Assembly: GCF_041296385.1 (NCBI RefSeq)
Contig: NW_027183584.1
Span: forward strand, 62,001-126,000
DNA length: 64,000 nucleotides
Direction of reading: 5' to 3'
Source: Aphelocoma coerulescens
Taxonomy: Eukaryota > Chordata > Aves > Passeriformes > Corvidae
Shown: piece by piece, positions 8,773 to 22,080 of the stretch
Position numbering within the stretch: position 1 is the stretch's first letter
How the letters are laid out: each line of letters opens with the position of its first letter
Made by a program: the position numbers and the translations under genes
The notes under the pieces: generated by a model
Seen by the model: the letters and a program-made list of their open reading frames with translations, nothing else
Databases searched by the model: none
Told to the model about the DNA's origin: nothing

Positions 8773-10965
8773 CAGAGCTCCCCGAGCTTCTGTGGTGTCA
8801 CAGTGGAGGCAGGGTTGCATCAGGTTCCATAGCATCAGCACGGTCTCCAGGGCTCCCAGAGGTTCTGTGGTGTCACAGTGGAGGCAGGGTTGCATCAGGT
8901 TCCATAGCATCACCACAGTCTCCAGGGCTCCCTGAGCTTCTGTGGTGTCACAGTGGAGGCAGGGTTGCATCAGGTTCCATAGCATCAGCACGGTCTCCAG
9001 GGCTCCCAGAGGTTCTGTGGTGTCACAGAGGAGGCAGGGTTGCATCAGGTTCCATAGCATCAGCACGGTCTCCAGGGCTCCCCTGAGCTTCTGTGGTGGT
9101 GTCACAGAGGAGCCAGGCTTCCTTGTAGTTCCCCAGCATCACAAAGGCTCTCCTGGGAGCCACGGGTCACAAAGCACCGTGGGCTCTGTGCAGCCCCGCT
9201 GTGTCACAATGGCCGCTGGCTTCCACGAGCCCCCGCAGTGTCCCAGTGGGCCCCGTAGCTTTAGGAGTGGGTGGCTGGGAGTTGGTGCCAGCGGCTGGGG
9301 GAGCAGCAGCAGGGACTGTGTGTGGACAGTGCCATGGCCACTTGTGTGGCCACTGGTGTCTCTGTGCCAGGCACAGCCGTGGTGTGTAACACCGGCTCTG
9401 GGTCCTTTGGCTGTGCAGGTGGCAGTCACGGCCTGGAGCAGGGCTGCTCCCGGGGGACAGCCTGGGGCAGGAGGCTGCTGGAGATTCATTCCCCACACTC
9501 CTTGTCATGAGGTGCTCAGAGTGATTGGAAAGGCTGTTGGCAGCAGGCAGTTCTCTGGGTTCAAGCTGTGGAGCTGTCAGCGGGAATGCAAAGGCCAAGC
9601 TGGTGAGCCTTTTGTCCTGGTGCCTTTAGTGTGTGAGCAGTCCCTGGTGCCGTTGTCTTTGGATCCTGAGTGTGGGAGAGGCAAGGCTTAGGATGGTGCG
9701 TAGAGCTGAGAAGGAAAGTGCCGAGAGCAGCGTGTGTGCTGCTGCTTTGAGGGGTGCAGTTGAAGTTGTAGGCAGCAAGAGCTTTCTCAGCTGGCCCTTT
9801 TGTGAGCTCTGCTTTTGCCAGATGACTTCCATCTTACCTTCTTACCATCTTAGCCTCTCATTTTTGCATATCCCAAACCCCCTTCCAAACATCCAGCAGC
9901 TGCTTGTAAAGAAGAAGTCCTAGAACAAAAAGCCAGTGCTGCCTTTCATAGCCCCTTTGCTGTCTATGAAGTAGAGGAAAGAAGCTAGTGAGACGCACTT
10001 TCTTTCTCAACTCCATAGAGCGCATCCTTCTCTCAAGGTGGCAGAGTCCTTGGCGGAAGTGAAGCATCTGCAGCTGCAGTTCAGACTGAGAGATGTGCCA
10101 GGACAGGAAACATTTGCTGACCTTCCCTGTTCCCTGTGCAACATGATTCTCGCATCCCAGTCACTTTCACATACCTTCGGTATCCCTGAGTCCAAGCAGC
10201 TAAAGCTCACAGAGACAGAAGTGTCAGGAAGGAAAACGTTCCAAAAGCACCCCCTTCTCTTATCAGCATATAAATTGTGCACAACAGGCTGCGGCACCGA
10301 ACCTTCCTTCTCAGATAGACATGCCATCACACTTTTCACTCTTGCAGCTCGGTTGAAAAGCTCCAGCAGCTGCTCCCGCAATAGCAAAAGGTTCTAGAAG
10401 TGAAAGCCAGTTTGGGGCTGCACCTTCTCCTTGCCGCATGTAAGCCACACCAAACTCCCTGATGCACTCTGTCCTCCCCTTCTCAAAGGAGTAGACGGTG
10501 GCATCAGGACACACCTGTGTCCCAGCAGCTGGGTGCCCAGCCGGGAGCAGGAGCAGGGCTGGGGCTGCTCCCAAAGTTGCCCCGCCTCAATGCCAGAGCC
10601 GGACATATGCTGAGGGGGGGCTGGATCAGGCTTTATTGTCCAGCTGCATGCCAGGATTGAGCACAAAATCTACCTGCATTCTCTGCAGCATGCCATCCTG
10701 GAGCAGAGCCATTGCCAAAGGAAGCCGTCAGCCCGTGCCAAGCCAGTGCCGGAGTGGGATCCTAGCAGCACCTGTGGAAGCCGGGAGAGAGGAGCCCACC
10801 TGGAGCAGGTTCGTGCAGGATTAATCATCCCGTGGCTTCCCACCAGGGTCCTGTTGCTTCCAAAAGGCCCCACAGTGTCACTGTGGCCCCTCGGTTCCAC
10901 CAGGTTCCATAGCGTCACTGTGGTGCCCAGGGTTCCGTCAGCTTCGCCAGCATCCCCACGGTCTG
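8773..10965 (+). repeat. Monomer U5, class B (2193 bp, 4 subrepeats)
   Basis: The subrepeat array is 8784-9084. It has the class B markers A at 9257 and T at 9839. It shares T at 10657 only with U11 (23965). It uniquely carries T at 10587, which breaks the GC-box-like GCCCCGCCCC found in all other copies. First monomer of the BACB block that recurs at 22081. Confidence 0.97.
8784..9084 (+). repeat. 75-bp minisatellite, four copies (U5 example)
   Basis: The same minisatellite with four subrepeats. The fourth starts GAGGTT, has GAGGAGG and ends AGCACGG. Equivalent four-copy arrays lie at 15363, 22092, 28671, 37668, 39861, 57780 and 59973. Confidence 0.96.
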
Positions 10966-13233
10966 CAGAGCTCCCCGAGCTTCTGTGGTGTCACAGTGGA
11001 GGCAGGGTTGCATCAGGTTCCATAGCATCAGCACGGTCTCCAGGGCTCCCAGAGGTTCTGTGGTGTCACAGTGGAGGCAGGGTTGCATCAGGTTCCATAG
11101 CATCACCACAGTCTCCAGGGCTCCCTGAGCTTCTGTGGTGTCACAGTGGAGGCAGGGTTGCATCAGGTTCCATAGCATCAGCACGGTCTCCAGGGCTCCC
11201 AGAGGTTCTGTGGTGTCACAGAGGAGGCAGGGTTGCATCAGGTTCCATAGCATCACCACGGTCTCCAGGGCTCCCAGAGGTTCTGTGGTGTCACAGAGGA
11301 GGCAGGGTTGCATCAGGTTCCATAGCATCAGCACGGTCTCCAGGGCTCCCCTGAGCTTCTGTGGTGGTGTCACAGAGGAGCCAGGCTTCCTTGTAGTTCC
11401 CCAGCATCACAAAGGCTCTCCTGGGAGCCACGGGTCACAAAGCACCGTGGGCTCTGTGCAGCATTGCTGTGTCACAATGGCCGCTGGCTTCCACGAGCCC
11501 CCGCAGTGTCCCAGTGGGCCCCGTGGCTTTAGGAGTGGGTGGCTGGGAGTTGGTGCCAGCGGCTGGGGGAGCAGCAGCAGGGACTGTGTGTGGACAGTGC
11601 CATGGCCACTTGTGTGGCCACTGGTGTCTCTGTGCCAGGCACAGCCGTGGTGTGTAACACCGGCTCTGGGTCCTTTGGCTGTGCAGGTGGCAGTCACGGC
11701 CTGGAGCAGGGCTGCTCCCGGGGGACAGCCTGGGGCAGGAGGCTGCTGGAGATTCATTCCCCACACTCCTTGTCATGAGGTGCTCAGAGTGATTGGAAAG
11801 GCTGTTGGCAGCAGGCAGTTCTCTGGGTTCAAGCTGTGGAGCTGTCAGCGGGAATGCAAAGGCCAAGCTGGTGAGCCTTTTGTCCTGGTGCCTTTAGTGT
11901 GTGAGCAGTCCCTGGTGCCGTTGTCTTTGGATCCTGAGTGTGGGAGAGGCAAGGCTTAGGATGGTGCGTAGAGCTGAGAAGGAAAGTGCCGAGAGCAGCG
12001 TGTGTGCTGCTGCTTTGAGGGGTGCAGTTGAAGTTGTAGGCAGCAAGAGCTTTCTCAGCTGGCCCTTTTGTGAGCTCTGCTTTTGCCAGATGACTTCCAT
12101 CTTACCCTCTTACCATCTTAGCCTCTCATTTTTGCATATCCCAAACCCCCTTCCAAACATCCAGCAGCTGCTTGTAAAGAAGAAGTCCTAGAACAAAAAG
12201 CCAGTGCTGCCTTTCATAGCCCCTTTGCTGTCTATGAAGTAGAGGAAAGAAGCTAGTGAGACGCACTTTCTTTCTCAACTCCATAGAGCGCATCCTTCTC
12301 TCAAGGTGGCAGAGTCCTTGGCGGAAGTGAAGCATCTGCAGCTGCAGTTCAGACTGAGAGATGTGCCAGGACAGGAAACATTTGCTGACCTTCCCTGTTC
12401 CCTGTGCAACATGATTCTCGCATCCCAGTCACTTTCACATACCTTCGGTATCCCTGAGTCCAAGCAGCTAAAGCTCACAGAGACAGAAGTGTCAGGAAGG
12501 AAAACGTTCCAAAAGCACCCCCTTCTCTTATCAGCATATAAATTGTGCACAACAGGCTGCGGCACCGAACCTTCCTTCTCAGATAGACATGCCATCACAC
12601 TTTTCACTCTTGCAGCTCGGTTGAAAAGCTCCAGCAGCTGCTCCCGCAATAGCAAAAGGTTCTAGAAGTGAAAGCCAGTTTGGGGCTGCACCTTCTCCTT
12701 GCCGCATGTAAGCCACACCAAACTCCCTGATGCACTCTGTCCTCCCCTTCTCAAAGGAGTAGACGGTGGCATCAGGACACACCTGTGTCCCAGCAGCTGG
12801 GTGCCCAGCCGGGAGCAGGAGCAGGGCTGGGGCTGCTCCCAAAGTTGCCCCGCCCCAATGCCAGAGCCGGACATATGCTGAGGGGGGGCTGGATCAGGCT
12901 TTATTGTCCAGCTGCATGCCAGGAGTGAGCACAAAATCTACCTGCATTCTCTGCAGCATGCCATCCTGGAGCAGAGCCATTGCCAAAGGAAGCCGTCAGC
13001 CCGTGCCAAGCCAGTGCCGGAGTGGGATCCTAGCAGCACCTGTGGAAGCCGGGAGAGAGGAGCCCACCTGGAGCAGGTTCGTGCAGGATTAATCATCCCG
13101 TGGCTTCCCACCAGGGTCCTGTTGCTTCCAAAAGGCCCCACAGTGTCACTGTGGCCCCTCGGTTCCACCAGGTTCCATAGCGTCACTGTGGTGCCCAGGG
13201 TTCCGTCAGCTTCGCCAGCATCCCCACGGTCTG
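10966..13233 (+). repeat. Monomer U6, class A (2268 bp), ATT variant
   Basis: The subrepeat array is 10977-11352. The fifth subrepeat starts GAGGTT and has GGTTCCATAG, a combination shared among class A copies only with U12. It carries ATT at 11463-11465 in place of CCC. Confidence 0.97.
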
Positions 13234-15351
13234 CAGAGCTCCCCGAGCTTCTGTGGTGTCACAGTGGAGGCAGGGTTGCATCAGGTTCCATAGCATCAGC
13301 ACGGTCTCCAGGGCTCCCAGAGGTTCTGTGGTGTCACAGTGGAGGCAGGGTTGCATCAGGTTCCATAGCATCACCACAGTCTCCAGGGCTCCCTGAGCTT
13401 CTGTGGTGTCACAGTGGAGGCAGGGTTGCATCAGGTTCCATAGCATCACCACGGTCTCCAGGGCTCCCCTGAGCTTCTGTGGTGGTGTCACAGAGGAGCC
13501 AGGCTTCCTTGTAGTTCCCCAGCATCACAAAGGCTCTCCTGGGAGCCACGGGTCACAAAGCACCGTGGGCTCTGTGCAGCCCCGCTGTGTCACAATGGCC
13601 GCTGGCTTCCACGAGCCCCCGCAGTGTCCCAGTGGGCCCCGTGGCTTTAGGAGTGGGTGGCTGGGAGTTGGTGCCAGCGGCTGGGGGAGCAGCAGCAGGG
13701 ACTGTGTGTGGACAGTGCCATGGCCACTTGTGTGGCCACTGGTGTCTCTGTGCCAGGCACAGCCGTGGTGTGTAACACCGGCTCTGGGTCCTTTGGCTGT
13801 GCAGGTGGCAGTCACAGCCTGGAGCAGGGCTGCTCCCGGGGGACAGCCTGGGGCAGGAGGCTGCTGGAGATTCATTCCCCACACTCCTTGTCATGAGGTG
13901 CTCAGAGTGATTGGAAAGGCTGTTGGCAGCAGGCAGTTCTCTGGGTTCAAGCTGTGGAGCTGTCAGCGGGAATGCAAAGGCCAAGCTGGTGAGCCTTTTG
14001 TCCTGGTGCCTTTAGTGTGTGAGCAGTCCCTGGTGCCGTTGTCTTTGGATCCTGAGTGTGGGAGAGGCAAGGCTTAGGATGGTGCGTAGAGCTGAGAAGG
14101 AAAGTGCCGAGAGCAGCGTGTGTGCTGCTGCTTTGAGGGGTGCAGTTGAAGTTGTAGGCAGCAAGAGCTTTCTCAGCTGGCCCTTTTGTGAGCTCTGCTT
14201 TTGCCAGATGACTTCCATCTTACCCTCTTACCATCTTAGCCTCTCATTTTTGCATATCCCAAACCCCCTTCCAAACATCCAGCAGCTGCTTGTAAAGAAG
14301 AAGTCCTAGAACAAAAAGCCAGTGCTGCCTTTCATAGCCCCTTTGCTGTCTATGAAGTAGAGGAAAGAAGCTAGTGAGACGCACTTTCTTTCTCAACTCC
14401 ATAGAGCGCATCCTTCTCTCAAGGTGGCAGAGTCCTTGGCGGAAGTGAAGCATCTGCAGCTGCAGTTCAGACTGAGAGATGTGCCAGGACAGGAAACATT
14501 TGGTGACCTTCCCTGTTCCCTGTGCAACATGATTCTCGCATCCCAGTCACTTTCACATACCTTCGGTACCCCTGAGTCCAAGCAGCTAAAGCTCACAGAG
14601 ACAGAAGTGTCAGGAAGGAAAACGTTCCAAAAGCACCCCCTTCTCTTATCAGCATATAAATTGTGCACAACAGGCTGCGGCACCAAACCTTCCTTCTCAG
14701 ATAGACATGCCATCACACTTTTCACTCTTGCAGCTCGGTTGAAAAGCTCCAGCAGCTGCTCCCGCAATAGCAAAAGGTTCTAGAAGTGAAAGCCAGTTTG
14801 GGGCTGCACCTTCTCCTTGCCGCATGTAAGCCACACCAAACTCCCTGATGCACTCTGTCCTCCCCTTCTCAAAGGAGTAGACGGTGGCATCAGGACACAC
14901 CTGTGTCCCAGCAGCTGGGTGCCCAGCCGGGAGCAGGAGCAGGGCTGGGGCTGCTCCCAAAGTTGCCCCGCCCCAATGCCAGAGCCGGACATATGCTGAG
15001 GGGGGGCTGGATCAGGCTTTATTGTCCAGCTGCATGCCAGGAGTGAGCACAAAATCTACCTGCATTCTCTGCAGCATGCCATCCTGGAGCAGAGCCATTG
15101 CCAAAGGAAGCCGTCAGCCCGTGCCAAGCCAGTGCCGGAGTGGGATCCTAGCAGCACCTGTGGAAGCCGGGAGAGAGGAGCCCACCTGGAGCAGGTTCGT
15201 GCAGGATTAATCATCCCGTGGCTTCCCACCAGGGTCCTGTTGCTTCCAAAAGGCCCCACAGTGTCACTGTGGCCCCTCGGTTCCACCAGGTTCCATAGCG
15301 TCACTGTGGTGCCCAGGGTTCCGTCAGCTTCGCCAGCATCCCCACGGTCTG
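13234..15351 (+). repeat. Monomer U7, class C (2118 bp)
   Basis: The subrepeat array is 13245-13470. It has the class C haplotype: A at 13816, G at 14503, C at 14569 and A at 14685. It matches U2 at all sites compared. Confidence 0.97.
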
Positions 15352-17544
15352 CAGAGCTCCCCGAGCTTCTGTGGTGTCACAGTGGAGGCAGGGTTGCATC
15401 AGGTTCCATAGCATCAGCACGGTCTCCAGGGCTCCCAGAGGTTCTGTGGTGTCACAGTGGAGGCAGGGTTGCATCAGGTTCCATAGCATCACCACAGTCT
15501 CCAGGGCTCCCTGAGCTTCTGTGGTGTCACAGTGGAGGCAGGGTTGCATCAGGTTCCATAGCATCAGCACGGTCTCCAGGGCTCCCAGAGGTTCTGTGGT
15601 GTCACAGAGGAGGCAGGGTTGCATCAGGTTCCATAGCATCAGCACGGTCTCCAGGGCTCCCCTGAGCTTCTGTGGTGGTGTCACAGAGGAGCCAGGCTTC
15701 CTTGTAGTTCCCCAGCATCACAAAGGCTCTCCTGGGAGCCACGGGTCACAAAGCACCGTGGGCTCTGTGCAGCCCCGCTGTGTCACAATGGCCGCTGGCT
15801 TCCACGAGCCCCCGCAGTGTCCCAGTGGGCCCCGTAGCTTTAGGAGTGGGTGGCTGGGAGTTGGTGCCAGCGGCTGGGGGAGCAGCAGCAGGGACTGTGT
15901 GTGGACAGTGCCATGGCCACTTGTGTGGCCACTGGTGTCTCTGTGCCAGGCACAGCCGTGGTGTGTAACACCGGCTCTGGGTCCTTTGGCTGTGCAGGTG
16001 GCAGTCACGGCCTGGAGCAGGGCTGCTCCCGGGGGACAGCCTGGGGCAGGAGGCTGCTGGAGATTCATTCCCCACACTCCTTGTCATGAGGTGCTCAGAG
16101 TGATTGGAAAGGCTGTTGGCAGCAGGCAGTTCTCTGGGTTCAAGCTGTGGAGCTGTCAGCGGGAATGCAAAGGCCAAGCTGGTGAGCCTTTTGTCCTGGT
16201 GCCTTTAGTGTGTGAGCAGTCCCTGGTGCCGTTGTCTTTGGATCCTGAGTGTGGGAGAGGCAAGGCTTAGGATGGTGCGTAGAGCTGAGAAGGAAAGTGC
16301 CGAGAGCAGCGTGTGTGCTGCTGCTTTGAGGGGTGCAGTTGAAGTTGTAGGCAGCAAGAGCTTTCTCAGCTGGCCCTTTTGTGAGCTCTGCTTTTGCCAG
16401 ATGACTTCCATCTTACCTTCTTACCATCTTAGCCTCTCATTTTTGCATATCCCAAACCCCCTTCCAAACATCCAGCAGCTGCTTGTAAAGAAGAAGTCCT
16501 AGAACAAAAAGCCAGTGCTGCCTTTCATAGCCCCTTTGCTGTCTATGAAGTAGAGGAAAGAAGCTAGTGAGACGCACTTTCTTTCTCAACTCCATAGAGC
16601 GCATCCTTCTCTCAAGGTGGCAGAGTCCTTGGCGGAAGTGAAGCATCTGCAGCTGCAGTTCAGACTGAGAGATGTGCCAGGACAGGAAACATTTGCTGAC
16701 CTTCCCTGTTCCCTGTGCAACATGATTCTCGCATCCCAGTCACTTTCACATACCTTCGGTATCCCTGAGTCCAAGCAGCTAAAGCTCACAGAGACAGAAG
16801 TGTCAGGAAGGAAAACGTTCCAAAAGCACCCCCTTCTCTTATCAGCATATAAATTGTGCACAACAGGCTGCGGCACCGAACCTTCCTTCTCAGATAGACA
16901 TGCCATCACACTTTTCACTCTTGCAGCTCGGTTGAAAAGCTCCAGCAGCTGCTCCCGCAATAGCAAAAGGTTCTAGAAGTGAAAGCCAGTTTGGGGCTGC
17001 ACCTTCTCCTTGCCGCATGTAAGCCACACCAAACTCCCTGATGCACTCTGTCCTCCCCTTCTCAAAGGAGTAGACGGTGGCATCAGGACACACCTGTGTC
17101 CCAGCAGCTGGGTGCCCAGCCGGGAGCAGGAGCAGGGCTGGGGCTGCTCCCAAAGTTGCCCCGCCCCAATGCCAGAGCCGGACATATGCTGAGGGGGGGC
17201 TGGATCAGGCTTTATTGTCCAGCTGCATGCCAGGAGTGAGCACAAAATCTACCTGCATTCTCTGCAGCATGCCATCCTGGAGCAGAGCCATTGCCAAAGG
17301 AAGCCGTGAGCCCGTGCCAAGCCAGTGCCGGAGTGGGATCCTAGCAGCACCTGTGGAAGCCGGGAGAGAGGAGCCCACCTGGAGCAGGTTCGTGCAGGAT
17401 TAATCATCCCGTGGCTTCCCACCAGGGTCCTGTTGCTTCCAAAAGGCCCCACAGTGTCACTGTGGCCCCTCGGTTCCACCAGGTTCCATAGCGTCACTGT
17501 GGTGCCCAGGGTTCCGTCAGCTTCGCCAGCATCCCCACGGTCTG
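15352..17544 (+). repeat. Monomer U8, class B (2193 bp)
   Basis: The subrepeat array is 15363-15663. It has the class B markers A at 15836 and T at 16418, and G at 17308 (the variant shared with U4, U14, U18 and U20). It closes the first BACB block. Confidence 0.97.
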
Positions 17545-19812
17545 CAGAGCTCCCCGAGCTTCTGTGGTGTCACAGTGGAGGCAGGGTTGCATCAGGTTCC
17601 ATAGCATCAGCACGGTCTCCAGGGCTCCCAGAGGTTCTGTGGTGTCACAGTGGAGGCAGGGTTGCATCAGGTTCCATAGCATCACCACAGTCTCCAGGGC
17701 TCCCTGAGCTTCTGTGGTGTCACAGTGGAGGCAGGGTTGCATCAGGTTCCATAGCATCAGCACGGTCTCCAGGGCTCCCAGAGGTTCTGTGGTGTCACAG
17801 AGGAGGCAGGGTTGCATCAGGTTCCATAGCATCAGCACGGTCTCCAGGGCTCCCAGAGGTTCTGTGGTGTCACAGAGGAGGCAGGGTTGCATCAGGTTCA
17901 ATAGCATCAGCACGGTCTCCAGGGCTCCCCTGAGCTTCTGTGGTGGTGTCACAGAGGAGCCAGGCTTCCTTGTAGTTCCCCAGGATCACAAAGGCTCTCC
18001 TGGGAGCCACGGGTCACAAAGCACCGTGGGCTCTGTGCAGCATTGCTGTGTCACAATGGCCGCTGGCTTCCACGAGCCCCCGCAGTGTCCCAGTGGGCCC
18101 CGTGGCTTTAGGAGTGGGTGGCTGGGAGTTGGTGCCAGCGGCTGGGGGAGCAGCAGCAGGGACTGTGTGTGGACAGTGCCATGGCCACTTGTGTGGCCAC
18201 TGGTGTCTCTGTGCCAGGCACAGCCGTGGTGTGTAACACCGGCTCTGGGTCCTTTGGCTGTGCAGGTGGCAGTCACGGCCTGGAGCAGGGCTGCTCCCGG
18301 GGGACAGCCTGGGGCAGGAGGCTGCTGGAGATTCATTCCCCACACTCCTTGTCATGAGGTGCTCAGAGTGATTGGAAAGGCTGTTGGCAGCAGGCAGTTC
18401 TCTGGGTTCAAGCTGTGGAGCTGTCAGCGGGAATGCAAAGGCCAAGCTGGTGAGCCTTTTGTCCTGGTGCCTTTAGTGTGTGAGCAGTCCCTGGTGCCGT
18501 TGTCTTTGGATCCTGAGTGTGGGAGAGGCAAGGCTTAGGATGGTGCGTAGAGCTGAGAAGGAAAGTGCCGAGAGCAGCGTGTGTGCTGCTGCTTTGAGGG
18601 GTGCAGTTGAAGTTGTAGGCAGCAAGAGCTTTCTCAGCTGGCCCTTTTGTGAGCTCTGCTTTTGCCAGATGACTTCCATCTTACCCTCTTACCATCTTAG
18701 CCTCTCATTTTTGCATATCCCAAACCCCCTTCCAAACATCCAGCAGCTGCTTGTAAAGAAGAAGTCCTAGAACAAAAAGCCAGTGCTGCCTTTCATAGCC
18801 CCTTTGCTGTCTATGAAGTAGAGGAAAGAAGCTAGTGAGACGCACTTTCTTTCTCAACTCCATAGAGCGCATCCTTCTCTCAAGGTGGCAGAGTCCTTGG
18901 CGGAAGTGAAGCATCTGCAGCTGCAGTTCAGACTGAGAGATGTGCCAGGACAGGAAACATTTGCTGACCTTCCCTGTTCCCTGTGCAACATGATTCTCGC
19001 ATCCCAGTCACTTTCACATACCTTCGGTATCCCTGAGTCCAAGCAGCTAAAGCTCACAGAGACAGAAGTGTCAGGAAGGAAAACGTTCCAAAAGCACCCC
19101 CTTCTCTTATCAGCATATAAATTGTGCACAACAGGCTGCGGCACCGAACCTTCCTTCTCAGATAGACATGCCATCACACTTTTCACTCTTGCAGCTCGGT
19201 TGAAAAGCTCCAGCAGCTGCTCCCGCAATAGCAAAAGGTTCTAGAAGTGAAAGCCAGTTTGGGGCTGCACCTTCTCCTTGCCGCATGTAAGCCACACCAA
19301 ACTCCCTGATGCACTCTGTCCTCCCCTTCTCAAAGGAGTAGACGGTGGCATCAGGACACACCTGTGTCCCAGCAGCTGGGTGCCCAGCCGGGAGCAGGAG
19401 CAGGGCTGGGGCTGCTCCCAAAGTTGCCCCGCCCCAATGCCAGAGCCGGACATATGCTGAGGGGGGGCTGGATCAGGCTTTATTGTCCAGCTGCATGCCA
19501 GGAGTGAGCACAAAATCTACCTGCATTCTCTGCAGCATGCCATCCTGGAGCAGAGCCATTGCCAAAGGAAGCCGTCAGCCCGTGCCAAGCCAGTGCCGGA
19601 GTGGGATCCTAGCAGCACCTGTGGAAGCCGGGAGAGAGGAGCCCACCTGGAGCAGGTTCGTGCAGGATTAATCATCCCGTGGCTTCCCACCAGGGTCCTG
19701 TTGCTTCCAAAAGGCCCCACAGTGTCACTGTGGCCCCTCGGTTCCACCAGGTTCCATAGCGTCACTGTGGTGCCCAGGGTTCCGTCAGCTTCGCCAGCAT
19801 CCCCACGGTCTG
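17545..19812 (+). repeat. Monomer U9, class A (2268 bp), GATC and ATT variants
   Basis: The subrepeat array is 17556-17931. It carries G at 17984 (CAGGATCAC instead of CAGCATCAC) and ATT at 18042-18044. The fourth subrepeat ends AGCACGG and the fifth starts GAGGTT with GGTTCAATAG, an end pattern shared with U10. Confidence 0.97.
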
Positions 19813-22080
19813 CAGAGCTCCCCGAGCTTCTGTGGTGTCACAGTGGAGGCAGGGTTGCATCAGGTTCCATAGCATCAGCACGGTCTCCAGGGCTCCCAGA
19901 GCTTCTGTGGTGTCACAGTGGAGGCAGGGTTGCATCAGGTTCCATAGCATCACCACAGTCTCCAGGGCTCCCTGAGCTTCTGTGGTGTCACAGTGGAGGC
20001 AGGGTTGCATCAGGTTCCATAGCATCAGCACGGTCTCCAGGGCTCCCAGAGGTTCTGTGGTGTCACAGAGGAGGCAGGGTTGCATCAGGTTCCATAGCAT
20101 CAGCACGGTCTCCAGGGCTCCCAGAGGTTCTGTGGTGTCACAGAGGAGGCAGGGTTGCATCAGGTTCAATAGCATCAGCACGGTCTCCAGGGCTCCCCTG
20201 AGCTTCTGTGGTGGTGTCACAGAGGAGCCAGGCTTCCTTGTAGTTCCCCAGCATCACAAAGGCTCTCCTGGGAGCCACGGGTCACAAAGCACCGTGGGCT
20301 CTGTGCAGCCCCGCTGTGTCACAATGGCCGCTGGCTTCCACGAGCCCCCGCAGTGTCCCAGTGGGCCCCGTGGCTTTAGGAGTGGGTGGCTGGGAGTTGG
20401 TGCCAGCGGCTGGGGGAGCAGCAGCAGGGACTGTGTGTGGACAGTGCCATGGCCACTTGTGTGGCCACTGGTGTCTCTGTGCCAGGCACAGCCGTGGTGT
20501 GTAACACCGGCTCTGGGTCCTTTGGCTGTGCAGGTGGCAGTCACGGCCTGGAGCAGGGCTGCTCCCGGGGGACAGCCTGGGGCAGGAGGCTGCTGGAGAT
20601 TCATTCCCCACACTCCTTGTCATGAGGTGCTCAGAGTGATTGGAAAGGCTGTTGGCAGCAGGCAGTTCTCTGGGTTCAAGCTGTGGAGCTGTCAGCGGGA
20701 ATGCAAAGGCCAAGCTGGTGAGCCTTTTGTCCTGGTGCCTTTAGTGTGTGAGCAGTCCCTGGTGCCGTTGTCTTTGGATCCTGAGTGTGGGAGAGGCAAG
20801 GCTTAGGATGGTGCGTAGAGCTGAGAAGGAAAGTGCCGAGAGCAGCGTGTGTGCTGCTGCTTTGAGGGGTGCAGTTGAAGTTGTAGGCAGCAAGAGCTTT
20901 CTCAGCTGGCCCTTTTGTGAGCTCTGCTTTTGCCAGATGACTTCCATCTTACCCTCTTACCATCTTAGCCTCTCATTTTTGCATATCCCAAACCCCCTTC
21001 CAAACATCCAGCAGCTGCTTGTAAAGAAGAAGTCCTAGAACAAAAAGCCAGTGCTGCCTTTCATAGCCCCTTTGCTGTCTATGAAGTAGAGGAAAGAAGC
21101 TAGTGAGACGCACTTTCTTTCTCAACTCCATAGAGCGCATCCTTCTCTCAAGGTGGCAGAGTCCTTGGCGGAAGTGAAGCATCTGCAGCTGCAGTTCAGA
21201 CTGAGAGATGTGCCAGGACAGGAAACATTTGCTGACCTTCCCTGTTCCCTGTGCAACATGATTCTCGCATCCCAGTCACTTTCACATACCTTCGGTATCC
21301 CTGAGTCCAAGCAGCTAAAGCTCACAGAGACAGAAGTGTCAGGAAGGAAAACGTTCCAAAAGCACCCCCTTCTCTTATCAGCATATAAATTGTGCACAAC
21401 AGGCTGCGGCACCGAACCTTCCTTCTCAGATAGACATGCCATCACACTTTTCACTCTTGCAGCTCGGTTGAAAAGCTCCAGCAGCTGCTCCCGCAATAGC
21501 AAAAGGTTCTAGAAGTGAAAGCCAGTTTGGGGCTGCACCTTCTCCTTGCCGCATGTAAGCCACACCAAACTCCCTGATGCACTCTGTCCTCCCCTTCTCA
21601 AAGGAGTAGACGGTGGCATCAGGACACACCTGTGTCCCAGCAGCTGGGTGCCCAGCCGGGAGCAGGAGCAGGGCTGGGGCTGCTCCCAAAGTTGCCCCGC
21701 CCCAATGCCAGAGCCGGACATATGCTGAGGGGGGGCTGGATCAGGCTTTATTGTCCAGCTGCATGCCAGGAGTGAGCACAAAATCTACCTGCATTCTCTG
21801 CAGCATGCCATCCTGGAGCAGAGCCATTGCCAAAGGAAGCCGTCAGCCCGTGCCAAGCCAGTGCCGGAGTGGGATCCTAGCAGCACCTGTGGAAGCCGGG
21901 AGAGAGGAGCCCACCTGGAGCAGGTTCGTGCAGGATTAATCATCCCGTGGCTTCCCACCAGGGTCCTGTTGCTTCCAAAAGGCCCCACAGTGTCACTGTG
22001 GCCCCTCGGTTCCACCAGGTTCCATAGCGTCACTGTGGTGCCCAGGGTTCCGTCAGCTTCGCCAGCATCCCCACGGTCTG
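19813..22080 (+). repeat. Monomer U10, class A (2268 bp)
   Basis: The subrepeat array is 19824-20199. Its second subrepeat uniquely starts GAGCTT because of C at 19902 (other copies have G). Its fourth and fifth subrepeats are of the same type as in U9, but the body has the common CCC and CAGCATCAC states. Confidence 0.97.

Larger units (their letters stand above)
8773..17544 (+). repeat. B-A-C-B tetramer, first copy
   Basis: U5-U8, 8772 bp. It is matched by U11-U14 at 22081-30852, exactly 13308 bp away, in class order and in rare variants: T at 10657/23965, the special fifth subrepeat of U6/U12, and G at 17308/30616. Confidence 0.85.
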
